Below are positions 24,761 through 33,810 of a stretch of DNA of 64,000 nucleotides, piece after piece. The DNA comes from Anaerolineae bacterium (GTDB taxonomy: Bacteria; Chloroflexota; Anaerolineae; Promineifilales; Promineifilaceae), in NCBI GenBank assembly GCA_023384415.1, contig JAHDWJ010000027.1, forward strand, positions 1-64,000, given 5' to 3'. Numbering within the stretch: the stretch's first letter is position 1; the number at the start of each line of letters is the position of its first letter. The notes under the pieces are model-generated. The model ran no database searches, was not told the DNA's origin, and was given only the letters and a program-made list of their open reading frames with translations. The translations under genes and the position numbers were made by a program.

Positions 24761-26472
24761 AAATGCTCTTGCAAACGGAAGAGGTCTTGCACAAACAACT
24801 CCGGAGCCAACGAGATGCGTTTGGAGGCGTGTCCCAGGCGGCTGGGCAGGCAGGGGCGCAGGGGGCCAAGGTCCAAGCCGTGAACCTCACGGCGCAGACG
24901 GGCCAGGCTCAGACCGCGATACTGACTGAAACGCAAGGCTAGATCAAGCAGCTTTTCTGGGGACAGGCGGCGGAAAAAGTCAAACTTAAACAGCCGTCGG
25001 GAAATGTCTCGATTCCCTTCCAGACGCAGGCGCAGCTCCTGTAAAATTTGCCAATCTTGCTTCATACCTGGCTCTGGGTCAAACAAGGCGGGGCTGAATT
25101 TAGCCGTGTTTTGCACCGCCAATAGGTGAAAGATCAAATCATAATGGGACGTTTCCAGGCCGGTGGCTGGGGGTAAAATGATATGGGCGTGGCGGGTGGT
25201 TTCGTTCAGATAAATGTCAATAGCGACCATAAACTCCAGCCCGGCCAACGCTTCATCTAGTTGACGACCATTGGGAGTGGAAAGCACTGGATTGCCGGCT
25301 ATGGTGATCATCGCCTTGATCTGTCCTTCCCCAGGGGTGAGGATTTCTTCGGCCAGGGTAGCGGCTGGCAGCTCCCCAACGATTTCAGGCAGACCGCGTA
25401 CCCGACTGCGCCAGCGGCCGTAACTTCCTTTGTTGCCCGTCAGACTGGTGAGAGCGACGACATCAATGGCCGGGTGGGTGAACATGGCCCCACCAGGGTT
25501 GTCTAGGTTACCGGTGAGCAGGTTAAGCAAGTTAAGCAGCCATTGGCACAGTCCCCCAAATGGTTGGGTAGAGAGGCCCATCCGGCCATAAGCGACGGCT
25601 GAAGGCGCGGCCGCGAACTCACGGGCAATTCTCTGGATGGTAGTAGGGGAAATATTGGTTGCGGCCGCGACTGCCTCCGGAGTAAATGGCTCCACCACCT
25701 GGGCTACCGTCTCCAGCCCATCACACACATCTGCTAACCGCCCCAAATCCACCAACTCCTCGGCAAATAAGGAATGCAGCAAAGCCAACAAAAACAGGGC
25801 ATCACTTCCTGGCCGGATGAAATGATGCTCATCGGCCATCTGGGCTGTCTCCGTGCGCCGGGGATCAAGAACCACCAATCTACCCCCGCGCTTTTGTAAC
25901 CCTTTCAGCCGTCCTTCAATCCCGGCGGCAGTCATCAAACTGCCATTGGAAACCAGCGGATTGGCCCCTAGCATGAGAAAATAATCGGTGCGGTCCACAT
26001 CAGGCACGGGCAGGAGCAAATAATGGCCGAACATGAGATAGGCCGCCAGATGATGGGGCAGTTGGTCTACCGAGGTAGCCGAGAATCGGTTTTTAGTGCG
26101 TAAGGCGCGGATGAAGGGTGGATTGTAGAGCAGTGAGCCGAGGTTGTGCACATTGGGGTTGCCCAGGTATACGCCGACGGCGTTGCGGCCGTGTTCGGCT
26201 TGAATCGTTTGCAATCGGCCTACCACCTCGTCGAATGCCTCATCCCACCCGATTTGCTCCCAGCCGGCCGCCGTGCGTCGTAAGGGGAATTTGAGCCGGT
26301 TTGGGTCGTGGTATATATCTTGCAGGGCCACTGCCTTTGGGCAAATATGCCCCCGACTGAACGGATCGTTCTGGTCCCCTTTTATGGTTTGAATCTTCCC
26401 GGCTTCGACCTGAATTTCCAGGCCGCACATCGCTTCACACAGGTTACAGGTTCGGAAATGGGTTTGGGACAT
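24739..26472 (-). CDS. Molybdopterin oxidoreductase, N-terminal and catalytic part (frame ends early)
   Basis: 577 aa. A [4Fe-4S] site is formed by C9, C12, C16 and C44 (CNLCEAMC...HICPK), followed by the molybdopterin-binding domains of the DMSO reductase/formate dehydrogenase superfamily: YLGNPNVHN, MLGANPLVSNGS, VVLDPRRTETA and MITIAGNPVLSTPNG. It is a soluble-type protein without a Tat signal. The ligand position to molybdenum is not a clear Cys or SeCys. The frame stops at LAVSSEQ inside a 7-bp repeat, before the C-terminal dinucleotide domain, which continues in another frame at 24339-24749. The substrate is unknown; no partner subunits are adjacent. Confidence 0.88.
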   Translation of the reverse strand: MSQTHFRTCNLCEAMCGLEIQVEAGKIQTIKGDQNDPFSRGHICPKAVALQDIYHDPNRLKFPLRRTAAGWEQIGWDEAFDEVVGRLQTIQAEHGRNAVGVYLGNPNVHNLGSLLYNPPFIRALRTKNRFSATSVDQLPHHLAAYLMFGHYLLLPVPDVDRTDYFLMLGANPLVSNGSLMTAAGIEGRLKGLQKRGGRLVVLDPRRTETAQMADEHHFIRPGSDALFLLALLHSLFAEELVDLGRLADVCDGLETVAQVVEPFTPEAVAAATNISPTTIQRIAREFAAAPSAVAYGRMGLSTQPFGGLCQWLLNLLNLLTGNLDNPGGAMFTHPAIDVVALTSLTGNKGSYGRWRSRVRGLPEIVGELPAATLAEEILTPGEGQIKAMITIAGNPVLSTPNGRQLDEALAGLEFMVAIDIYLNETTRHAHIILPPATGLETSHYDLIFHLLAVQNTAKFSPALFDPEPGMKQDWQILQELRLRLEGNRDISRRLFKFDFFRRLSPEKLLDLALRFSQYRGLSLARLRREVHGLDLGPLRPCLPSRLGHASKRISLAPELFVQDLFRLQEHLAVSSEQ

Positions 26473-27002
26473 ACGGCAGATCCTACGAAAATAGGGTTAA
26501 AAAGTGATGACTGAGGCGAAATAGACGATTTCCCGTTTGGTACGGCGACACATAGCAATCCAAATCTACCCCTTCTTCCTCTTTTTAGAGAACAAGTATG
26601 GTAAGGAGATTTCTGTTTGCCTTTATGTTGTTTGACCGGTTTTGACAATATCCCAACTGCCACATCTTGTGCATTCATGGATACCTGTCATTATTATCAT
26701 GTTACCAATTCTATCGTCATCAGCCACTTCTTTACCACTACCTTTTAATCACGAATCTTGCGGATAGGCTCTGAGTAAGCTGTGGAATGTGATAGCTGAA
26801 TTTTTTCTGGTTACGTTTCACAACTTGTCAACCCCCTTAGTTCCAAAGGGCCATTAGAATTGAGGCAAACTTTTGTGTCTTGCGCTGATTTTGCTTATAC
26901 TTCTATGACCTTCGATAATTATCTAATGTGCGGGCATACCATTTACCTTTCGTCAGCCGTTATGCCGCACCGGGATCATCACACAGTAAGGAGTTCCAAT
27001 TT
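26473..27002. other. 530-bp intergenic region without a recognised gene
   Basis: The gap separates the divergent oxidoreductase and choice-of-anchor-B genes. It has no octamer GCGGCCGC, is AT-richer than its surroundings, and shows only short ORFs without features. Promoters for both directions are expected here, but I cannot point to strong ones. Confidence 0.6.
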
Positions 27003-28370
27003 ATGAATCGTGTTCGTTTAAGCCAGTTAGGTTTGGGCGTGGCCCTGTTGGTTGTTCTGTTGGTAACAGGGTATGGCATCAACGCGGCCGCGCCCCAGGG
27101 CAGCGGCCGCGTCAACTGCGTTGGTGGCATGGCCGACATCTACCCCTGTGCTGGCGTTGACTTGCTGGCCCACATGCCCCTCTCAGCCATCGGCGCTGAA
27201 ACTGGCGCTATCATGGGCAACGACCATTGGGGCTGGACCGATCCCCTTACCAACCGGGATTACGTCATCTTTGGCCTGACCAATGGCACCTCTTTCATAG
27301 ACATCACCGACCGGGAAAATCCAATTTACCTGGGCAAACTTCCTTCCCATGAAGGCGAATCTATCTACCGCGACATCAAGGTGTACCAAAACTTCGCCTA
27401 CATTGTAGCCGATAATTTGCCCAATCATGGCCTACAAATATTTGACCTGACCGAACTGCGTGATGTGGTCAATCCCCCTGTCACCTTCAACGAAACCGCC
27501 CATTACGATGACATTGGTTCCGCCCACACCCTGTGGGTCAACCAGGCCACCGGCTACCTGTATGCTGTCCTGCGTAACGCCGACAGTCATTGCCCCGCCG
27601 GGGTGCAAATGCTCCACCTGGCTGATCCCCTGGCTCCTACCCTGGCCGGCTGCCTGGATCATGGTGAAGCCCCCATCTCCACCGTTGAATGCCTGGTTTA
27701 TGATGGCCCCGACCATGATTATCACGGTCACGAAATCTGTTTTCTGGCCAGTGATGATAATGTCAGTATTGCCGACGTGACCAATAAGGGCGCCACCAGC
27801 ATTATCGCCCGGTTCACTTACCCCCACATCATGCGGGCACACCAGGGAGCCGTTACTGAGGATTTGCGCTTCTGGTTGATGACTGATATGCACGATGAGA
27901 TGCACCATGGCCATAACACCCGCACCCACATTTTTGACATCATTGATCTGGATAACCCGGTCGTTTTAGGCTATTACGAGCTAGATACTCCAGCAATGGA
28001 TCACAGCCTCTTTATTGTGGGCAACTATGTGTATGAGGCCAATCTGCGGGCGGGAATGCAAATTTTTGACATCAGCCACCTGCCCAATACCAACCTGCTG
28101 CCCGCTGGTCATTTTGATGTTGACCCCAACAGCAACAGCACCAGCATGAACGGGGCCTGGAGCCTCTTCCCCTGGTGGGATGACCGTATTGTTACTATCA
28201 GTGACACCGATTCTGGGTTGTTTATCACTCAATTTGTGTACAGCCCCACCGATGTCACCCTTTCAACTTTTGGGGGGTATGGGCAGTCTGCCTGGTATTT
28301 GTACCTTTTACCCCTGTTGGCATTGATCTTGTTTGGGCTGATGCGGCGGCGGAGATGGAATAATGATTAA
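27003..28370 (+). CDS. Choice-of-anchor B family secreted protein 1 (C-terminal TM + RRRR)
   Basis: 455 aa; AAGGAG nine bases before the ATG at 27003 fixes the start. The signal peptide is at 1-29. The body carries the choice-of-anchor-B signature (CVGGMADIYPC, VDLLAHMPL, WGWTDP) and LVIVD-like blades that read FIDITDRENPIYLG and IFDITEL-type repeats. The C-terminus is YLYLLPLLALILFGL then RRRR, a membrane segment with a basic stop, which suggests anchoring or a sortase-like sorting signal. It is the first of three tandem paralogs, each with a different C-terminus. No enzyme activity is known for the family. Confidence 0.85.
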   Translation: MNRVRLSQLGLGVALLVVLLVTGYGINAAAPQGSGRVNCVGGMADIYPCAGVDLLAHMPLSAIGAETGAIMGNDHWGWTDPLTNRDYVIFGLTNGTSFIDITDRENPIYLGKLPSHEGESIYRDIKVYQNFAYIVADNLPNHGLQIFDLTELRDVVNPPVTFNETAHYDDIGSAHTLWVNQATGYLYAVLRNADSHCPAGVQMLHLADPLAPTLAGCLDHGEAPISTVECLVYDGPDHDYHGHEICFLASDDNVSIADVTNKGATSIIARFTYPHIMRAHQGAVTEDLRFWLMTDMHDEMHHGHNTRTHIFDIIDLDNPVVLGYYELDTPAMDHSLFIVGNYVYEANLRAGMQIFDISHLPNTNLLPAGHFDVDPNSNSTSMNGAWSLFPWWDDRIVTISDTDSGLFITQFVYSPTDVTLSTFGGYGQSAWYLYLLPLLALILFGLMRRRRWNND

Positions 28371-28428
28371 TTGGTGAATTGTTAATCATTTACCAATTCA
28401 TTCATTGCCCTGGTCTATTGGTGAATTT

Positions 28429-29772
28429 ATGCGGCACAGACGTTGGCTCGTACCAATAGGGTTGATGTTGCTCGTGGGAGTGGGGCTGTGGCTGGTTCAA
28501 CCCGCTGGTTCTCCAACCCAGGCGTTAGATGAAGAGCCGGTCTATCTGACCGAAACGATGCGCCGGATGCTGGCGGATCAGCAGCCCCCTGAACCATTAA
28601 CCCCCCTGGGAGAAACTCCCTGCGAATATGGTATGGCCGATATTTATCCCTGCTTGAATGTAGATTTACTCGCTTTTATGCCCCTGGCGGCGATTGGCGG
28701 GGGAAACGGCAATGATATATGGGGTTGGACCGACCCCCTGCATGGCAAAGAATATGCCATCATGGGGCGCACCAATGGCACTGCTTTTGTAGACATCACC
28801 GACCCAACCAATCCAATCTACATGGGCAATTTGCCAACCCAAACCAGCAGCAGCCTTTGGCGTGACATCAAGGTTTACAATGATTACGCTTTTATTGTTA
28901 GTGAGGCTAATGGACATGGGATGCAGGTGTTTCACCTGTATTGGCTGCGACGTGTCACCAATCCCCCAGAGACCTTTACGGCTGATGCCCATTATGCGGG
29001 TTTTGGCAATGCCCATAATATCGCCATCAATGAACAAAGCGGTTATGCTTACGCGGTGGGGAGCAGCACGTGCAGCGGGGGGCTACACATGATCAATATT
29101 CAGAATCCCCGTGTGCCGGTCTTTGCCGGCTGTTTTAGTGCTGATGGGTATACCCATGATGCTCAATGCGTCATTTATCGCGGACCAGATACGGCCTATT
29201 ATGGTAAGGAGATTTGTTTTAATTCCAATGAGGATACGGTGACGATTGTGGATGTAACAGTCAAAGCATCTCCGGTGATGCTGGCTCGAGAACCGTACCC
29301 TGGTTCAGCCTATACCCACCAGGGGTGGCTAACAGAAAATCACCGGTACCTGCTGGTGGATGATGAGTTGGATGAGTCTAATTTTGGGCATGGCACACGT
29401 ACCTATATCTGGGATGTGGCCTCTCTCACCGATCCGATTCTCATAGGCTATTACACAGCCGATGTGCCGTCTATTGATCACAATCTGTATGTGGTAGGGC
29501 GGTTTGCTTATGAGGCCAATTATCGCAGCGGCTTACGCATTTTAGACCTGGCGGATATTGCCAATGCCAACCTGACGGAGTATGGGTTCTTTGACATTTA
29601 TCCAGACAATGATAATCCGGCTTTTAACGGGGCATGGAGTGTGTACCCGTTTTTTAGCAGTGGTGTGGTCGTGGTGAGCGGGATTGAGCAGGGGTTGTTT
29701 GTCCTGCGGCCGCAGCTTCCCCATTCTTACCAATTTTTACCCGTTATGGTTGACCCTTATTTGATTCCATGA
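28429..29772 (+). CDS. Choice-of-anchor B family secreted protein 2
   Basis: 447 aa; the ATG at 28429 follows GGTGA, while an in-frame TTG at 28405 is less likely. Residues 1-27 are an export signal. The body repeats the family signature (CEYGMADIYPC, VDLLAFMPL, IWGWTDP) and the central CSGGLHMINIQNP and GYTHDAQC blocks, which match paralog 3 more closely than paralog 1. There is no C-terminal membrane segment; it ends YQFLPVMVDPYLIP, a loose form of the YLP-type ending seen in paralog 3 and in the SBBP-repeat protein. The gene lies 58 bp after paralog 1. Confidence 0.85.
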   Translation: MRHRRWLVPIGLMLLVGVGLWLVQPAGSPTQALDEEPVYLTETMRRMLADQQPPEPLTPLGETPCEYGMADIYPCLNVDLLAFMPLAAIGGGNGNDIWGWTDPLHGKEYAIMGRTNGTAFVDITDPTNPIYMGNLPTQTSSSLWRDIKVYNDYAFIVSEANGHGMQVFHLYWLRRVTNPPETFTADAHYAGFGNAHNIAINEQSGYAYAVGSSTCSGGLHMINIQNPRVPVFAGCFSADGYTHDAQCVIYRGPDTAYYGKEICFNSNEDTVTIVDVTVKASPVMLAREPYPGSAYTHQGWLTENHRYLLVDDELDESNFGHGTRTYIWDVASLTDPILIGYYTADVPSIDHNLYVVGRFAYEANYRSGLRILDLADIANANLTEYGFFDIYPDNDNPAFNGAWSVYPFFSSGVVVVSGIEQGLFVLRPQLPHSYQFLPVMVDPYLIP

Positions 29773-29891
29773 TGCAGAGGTAACCTGGGCGGAGTTCCCC
29801 CAAAGTAATAAACCCGGAGAACTTTAGGAACTCATAACCTAAACCGTGAAACCTGGAACTTGAAACTTAATTCATAGGAGTAGAAATAGAG

Positions 29892-32102
29892 ATGCTTGCT
29901 AAACCCCATTTTCGTCATTTGTTGTTCCTTTTACCCGTATTCGTGCTGCTGCTTGTGGGCCTTAGCCTGATACCCCGGTTACAAGCGGAAGAAGAAGTCG
30001 GGTCTGAGTTGGTGGCTTTGATCAACGCTGGTCTGGAGCGTGATCGAGAAGAACCGACCCAGTTGACCCCACTTTCCAGTACCCCTTGTGTTGGGGGAAT
30101 GGCTGGTATTTATCCCTGTCAAAACATGGACCTACTCTCCTTTATGCCGCTCAATACCATTGGCAATGGCAATGGCAGTGCTAATTGGGGGTGGACGGAT
30201 CCGGTAAGCGGCCGCGAATTTGCCATCATGGGGCGCAGCAATGGCACCGCCTTTGTTGAAATCACCAACCCGACAGCTCCGGTTTACCTGGGGAATCTCC
30301 CCACCCACACCGGCAACTCATCCTGGCGGGAGCTTAAGACATACAACAACTATGTTTTTGTTGTTTCTGATAGCAACGGTGCCCATGGAATGCAGGTGTT
30401 TGATCTCAACCAACTCCTGACCGTTGCCTCTCCCCCCGTGACTTTTGCCTCATCCGCCCATTACAGTGGGGTAACTCGTGGGCACACCATTACCACTAAT
30501 GAAGCAACTGGCTATGCTTTTATCTTTGGCAGCAATATTTGCTCTGGGGGGCTGCATTTTGTCAACGTTGCCAACCCCTTAGCTCCCGTTTCGGCCGGCT
30601 GTTTCAGTGCTGATGGATACACCCATGACGCCCAATGTGAAATTTATCATGGCCCTGATGTTGCCCATCAGGGTAAAGAAATTTGTTGGGCTTACAATGA
30701 AGACACGTTGACCATTGTAAATGTCACCAACAAAGCGACCCCGGTGCAAATCTCCCGTACCCCTTATGCTGGCTCACGCTACACCCACCAGGGCTGGTTG
30801 ACGGATGATCACCAATATCTGGTGATGGATGATGAACTGGATGAGCAGCAGTTTGGGCATTTTACCCGCACTTACCTATGGGATGTGCGGGATTTGGACG
30901 CACCGGTCATGATGGGGTATTTCCAATCAAACAATCCCTCCATTGACCACAACCAATATTTCCAGGGTGATTATCTTTTCCAGGCCAATTATCGGGCCGG
31001 GGTGCGGATGTTAGACGGCAGCAATGTCGCCAATGCCCAGCTTAGCGAAATTGGTTATTTTGATATTTACCCGGCTAATAACAATGCTAACTTTAATGGG
31101 GCCTGGCATGTATATCCTTACTTCCCCAGTGGCACGATTATTGTTAGCGGGATTGAGCAGGGGCTGTTTATGTTGCAACCCCACCCCCTCTTTACGATGG
31201 ACAATACCTTTGATGTTTGCCAGGGGAGCAATGATCATAGCAAATTGTATGTGAGTTCTGGGTTTGGCTTGAATGCCACGGTTAATCTGGCTACGCAAGG
31301 GCTTCCCGCCGGGGCAACCCCATCTTTTGGAGCAAACCCCGTAACCTCCCCTGATGCTACTCAGTTGGTGATCAATGTGACCAGCGCGGCCGTGGGCAAC
31401 TATCCCTTCACCGTCACCGGGAGCAATGGCACGATTACCCGCACGGTTAATATGACCCTGAATGTCCTGGCCGGCAATTTGGCAACCCCCACATTGGTTA
31501 GCCCGGCGAATGGGGCCACTGGACAGCCGGTTCAGCCTACGCTTACCTGGGCGGCCGCAACCGGGGCAACAGCTTACAACCTTCAGGTTGCCACTGATGC
31601 CGGGTTTACCAACGTTGTATTGACGGCCAACGGAGTCACAGGGACAAGTTATACTCCAGCCAGTGCCCTGAATAACGGCACAACATATTATTGGCGCGTC
31701 CAGGCTTCCGGCGATTGTGGCCTTAGCTCCTACTCAACGGCCCGCTCCTTCACTACCGTTGAGGTGATTCCTTCCGCCCCAACCCTGATCACCCCGGCGA
31801 ATGGGGCGACGGATCAGCCGCTACAACCAACCTTTACCTGGAACGCGGCCGCGGGTGCAACCTCTTATGCCATTCAAGTAGCTACGGATGCGGGGTTTGC
31901 CAATGTCGTCCTTTCAGCCAATAACATCAGCGGGACAACCTATACTCCCACCACCAACCTGACCTATGAGACAACCTATTACTGGCGGGTCCTGGCTACT
32001 AACGGCGCCGGCAGCAGCCCATATTCTGCGGCCTTCTCCTTCACCACCCTGGCTCCACCAGCTACACCAACCATCTATTTACCAATCATCGCCCGGCCGT
32101 AA
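29892..32102 (+). CDS. Choice-of-anchor B family secreted protein 3 with FN3-like domains
   Basis: 736 aa; AGGAG ten bases before the ATG. The signal peptide covers about 1-32. Residues 55-440 are the choice-of-anchor-B propeller (CVGGMAGIYPC, MDLLSFMPL, WGWTDP). Residues 445-535 are a beta domain of the Ig type. Residues 540-635 and 640-730 are two fibronectin-III-like repeats, each starting with a P-ANGAT-QP motif and containing TTYYWRV. The last residues, TIYLPIIARP, repeat the ending of the SBBP protein at 33811. The FN3 pair looks recently duplicated. A terminator follows at 32169. Confidence 0.87.
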   Translation: MLAKPHFRHLLFLLPVFVLLLVGLSLIPRLQAEEEVGSELVALINAGLERDREEPTQLTPLSSTPCVGGMAGIYPCQNMDLLSFMPLNTIGNGNGSANWGWTDPVSGREFAIMGRSNGTAFVEITNPTAPVYLGNLPTHTGNSSWRELKTYNNYVFVVSDSNGAHGMQVFDLNQLLTVASPPVTFASSAHYSGVTRGHTITTNEATGYAFIFGSNICSGGLHFVNVANPLAPVSAGCFSADGYTHDAQCEIYHGPDVAHQGKEICWAYNEDTLTIVNVTNKATPVQISRTPYAGSRYTHQGWLTDDHQYLVMDDELDEQQFGHFTRTYLWDVRDLDAPVMMGYFQSNNPSIDHNQYFQGDYLFQANYRAGVRMLDGSNVANAQLSEIGYFDIYPANNNANFNGAWHVYPYFPSGTIIVSGIEQGLFMLQPHPLFTMDNTFDVCQGSNDHSKLYVSSGFGLNATVNLATQGLPAGATPSFGANPVTSPDATQLVINVTSAAVGNYPFTVTGSNGTITRTVNMTLNVLAGNLATPTLVSPANGATGQPVQPTLTWAAATGATAYNLQVATDAGFTNVVLTANGVTGTSYTPASALNNGTTYYWRVQASGDCGLSSYSTARSFTTVEVIPSAPTLITPANGATDQPLQPTFTWNAAAGATSYAIQVATDAGFANVVLSANNISGTTYTPTTNLTYETTYYWRVLATNGAGSSPYSAAFSFTTLAPPATPTIYLPIIARP

Positions 32103-32168
32103 CAATTGACTGGATGATGTATAGAACATGATACGTGAGGCTCTCAGCTCACGTATTATGTTTCACCT

Positions 32169-32206
32169 AAAAGCCGGGTTGTTCAACGACAATCCGGCTT
32201 TTTTTG
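32169..32206 (+). terminator. Intrinsic terminator after the choice-of-anchor-B cluster
   Basis: A 14-bp stem with one mismatch (32169-32182 with 32189-32202) is followed by a T-run. An additional ACGTGAG/CTCACGT hairpin lies just upstream (about 32132-32157). Confidence 0.85.
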
Positions 32207-32399
32207 CGCCTCTTTCAGCCGGGAGAGGTATAATAAGCGGTGCGTTGGCGATTAAAGCAACCATGAATTTAAGGAAGAAGCGAACTTACTTCCCCTTCAT
32301 TTTTTCCTCAAATTCGTTGTTGTCACCTTGACTATATCCACGAGCTTTGCCGATTTTGTTGTTACGACTAACTATCAACAGCCCTCACACGAGCTATCT

Positions 32400-33380
32400 A
32401 TGACCCCCAACTACCCTAAACGTACTCCCCTGGCCCATCTACCAACCCCCCTGGAACCGTTAGAACGGTTAAGTCGTCACTTGGGCGGCCCCCGCTTGTT
32501 GATTAAACGGGACGATCAAACGGGGCTTGCTGGAGGGGGCAATAAAACGCGCAAGCTGGAATTTCTCCTGGCGGAAGCGTTGGCTCAGGGATGTGATCAT
32601 CTGATTACGGTGGGCAGCCCGCAAAGTAATCACTGCCGCCAGACCGCGGCCGCGGCCGCCCATTGTGGCCTCTCTTGCAGCTTACTTCTCAACGGGGAGC
32701 CACCAGCCACCCTGACCGGCAACCTGCTCCTGAACAAACTATTGGGGGCACATTTATACTGGACTGGCTCGCGGCCGCGCTCTGAACGGCTGGCCGAATT
32801 GGTGGCTCAGGTCAAGAAAATGGGGCGCACCCCGTTTGTCATTCCCCTGGGTGGCTCCAATGTAATGGGAGCCGCCGGGTATGTGCTGGCTATGGAAGAG
32901 TTGATGGGGCAGATCGCGGCCGCGCAGCACAACATAGATTTCATCATCATCGCCAGCAGCAGCGGGGGCACCCAGGCCGGGTTAGCTCTGGGGGCACACC
33001 TCTACAACTTTCGCGGCCAGATCATCGGCATCAGTATAGACCAGGAAGCCAGCGATCTAAAAATGCAGGTGGCAGCCCTGGCTACCGCCACCGCTACTCA
33101 CCTGGGACTGGGCACCATCTCTGTTTTGGATAAAGTGGAAGTTAATGATGATTATTTGGGGGATGGGTACGGAGTGTTGGGCGACCCAGAGCGGGAAGCA
33201 GTCCAGATGATGGCCCAACTAGAAGGTATCTTGCTCGATCCTGTTTACACCGGTCGGACCATGGCCGGGCTGATTGATCTCATTCGCTGGGGCGCCTTTA
33301 CCCGGCAGCAGACCGTTCTCTTTTGGCATACGGGTGGTACCCCGGCTTTGTTTGCTTATGGGGAAAAGTTGTTGAAATAG
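32400..33380 (+). CDS. D-cysteine desulfhydrase / ACC deaminase family PLP enzyme
   Basis: 326 aa from the ATG at 32400, the family length; a TTG at 32328 would add 24 residues not typical of the family. It is a fold-type II PLP enzyme with lysine K49 in GGGNKTRKLEFLLAEA and the SPQSNHCRQTAAAAA block that follows in DcyD and 1-aminocyclopropane-1-carboxylate deaminase. The phosphate-binding SSSGGTQAGLALG lies at about 206-218. The choice between desulfhydrase and deaminase cannot be made by eye. A doubled octamer (32646-32659) encodes the run AAAAA at its nucleotide-binding side. The MazG-like gene follows by 31 bp. Confidence 0.85.
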   Translation: MTPNYPKRTPLAHLPTPLEPLERLSRHLGGPRLLIKRDDQTGLAGGGNKTRKLEFLLAEALAQGCDHLITVGSPQSNHCRQTAAAAAHCGLSCSLLLNGEPPATLTGNLLLNKLLGAHLYWTGSRPRSERLAELVAQVKKMGRTPFVIPLGGSNVMGAAGYVLAMEELMGQIAAAQHNIDFIIIASSSGGTQAGLALGAHLYNFRGQIIGISIDQEASDLKMQVAALATATATHLGLGTISVLDKVEVNDDYLGDGYGVLGDPEREAVQMMAQLEGILLDPVYTGRTMAGLIDLIRWGAFTRQQTVLFWHTGGTPALFAYGEKLLK

Positions 33381-33411
33381 ATCGTTATACGGGATAATGA
33401 AGGGCTAATTT

Positions 33412-33750
33412 ATGATTGATGATCGTTTTACCTTGTATCAACAGGAATCCCGCAAAACATGGCGGGCGATTCCTATGAATAACCCGATTGTTTACCCCAC
33501 ATTGGGGCTGATGAATGAGGCCGGGGAACTGGCCGGCAAGATCAAAAAGATTTTCCGGGACAAAGATGGGGTGATTGATGAAGCGGACCGGGAGGCTCTC
33601 AAACAGGAGTTGGGAGATGTGTTGTGGTATCTGACGCAAATTTGTACAGAGTTAGACCTGACTCTGGGAGAGGTAGCTGAGGCTAATTTGACTAAACTGT
33701 TCTCACGCCTGGAACGCGGCCGCATCGGTGGCGATGGAGATTACCGGTAA
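33412..33750 (+). CDS. MazG-like nucleotide pyrophosphohydrolase
   Basis: This 112-aa all-alpha NTP-PPase has the metal-binding pattern EAGELAGKIKK (about 35-45) and ELGDVLWYLTQICTEL (about 66-81), matching the EExxE...ExxD motif of the MazG/iMazG superfamily. Such enzymes hydrolyse non-canonical NTPs to NMP and PPi. It is a single-domain form. The last codons include the octamer-encoded ERGRIGGDG. It converges with the SBBP gene, and a hairpin lies between them. Confidence 0.85.
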   Translation: MIDDRFTLYQQESRKTWRAIPMNNPIVYPTLGLMNEAGELAGKIKKIFRDKDGVIDEADREALKQELGDVLWYLTQICTELDLTLGEVAEANLTKLFSRLERGRIGGDGDYR

Positions 33751-33769
33751 ATATTTGCCGGGTGATTGG

Positions 33770-33802
33770 TGAGGCGTGATTTAGAATTAAAATCACGCCT
33801 CA
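33770..33802. terminator. Convergent hairpin between MazG-like and SBBP genes
   Basis: A perfect 13-bp stem (33770-33782 with 33790-33802) around AGAATTA sits in the 60-bp gap between convergent genes. The T-run is poor on both sides. Confidence 0.6.
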
Positions 33803-33810
33803 CATTCAAT

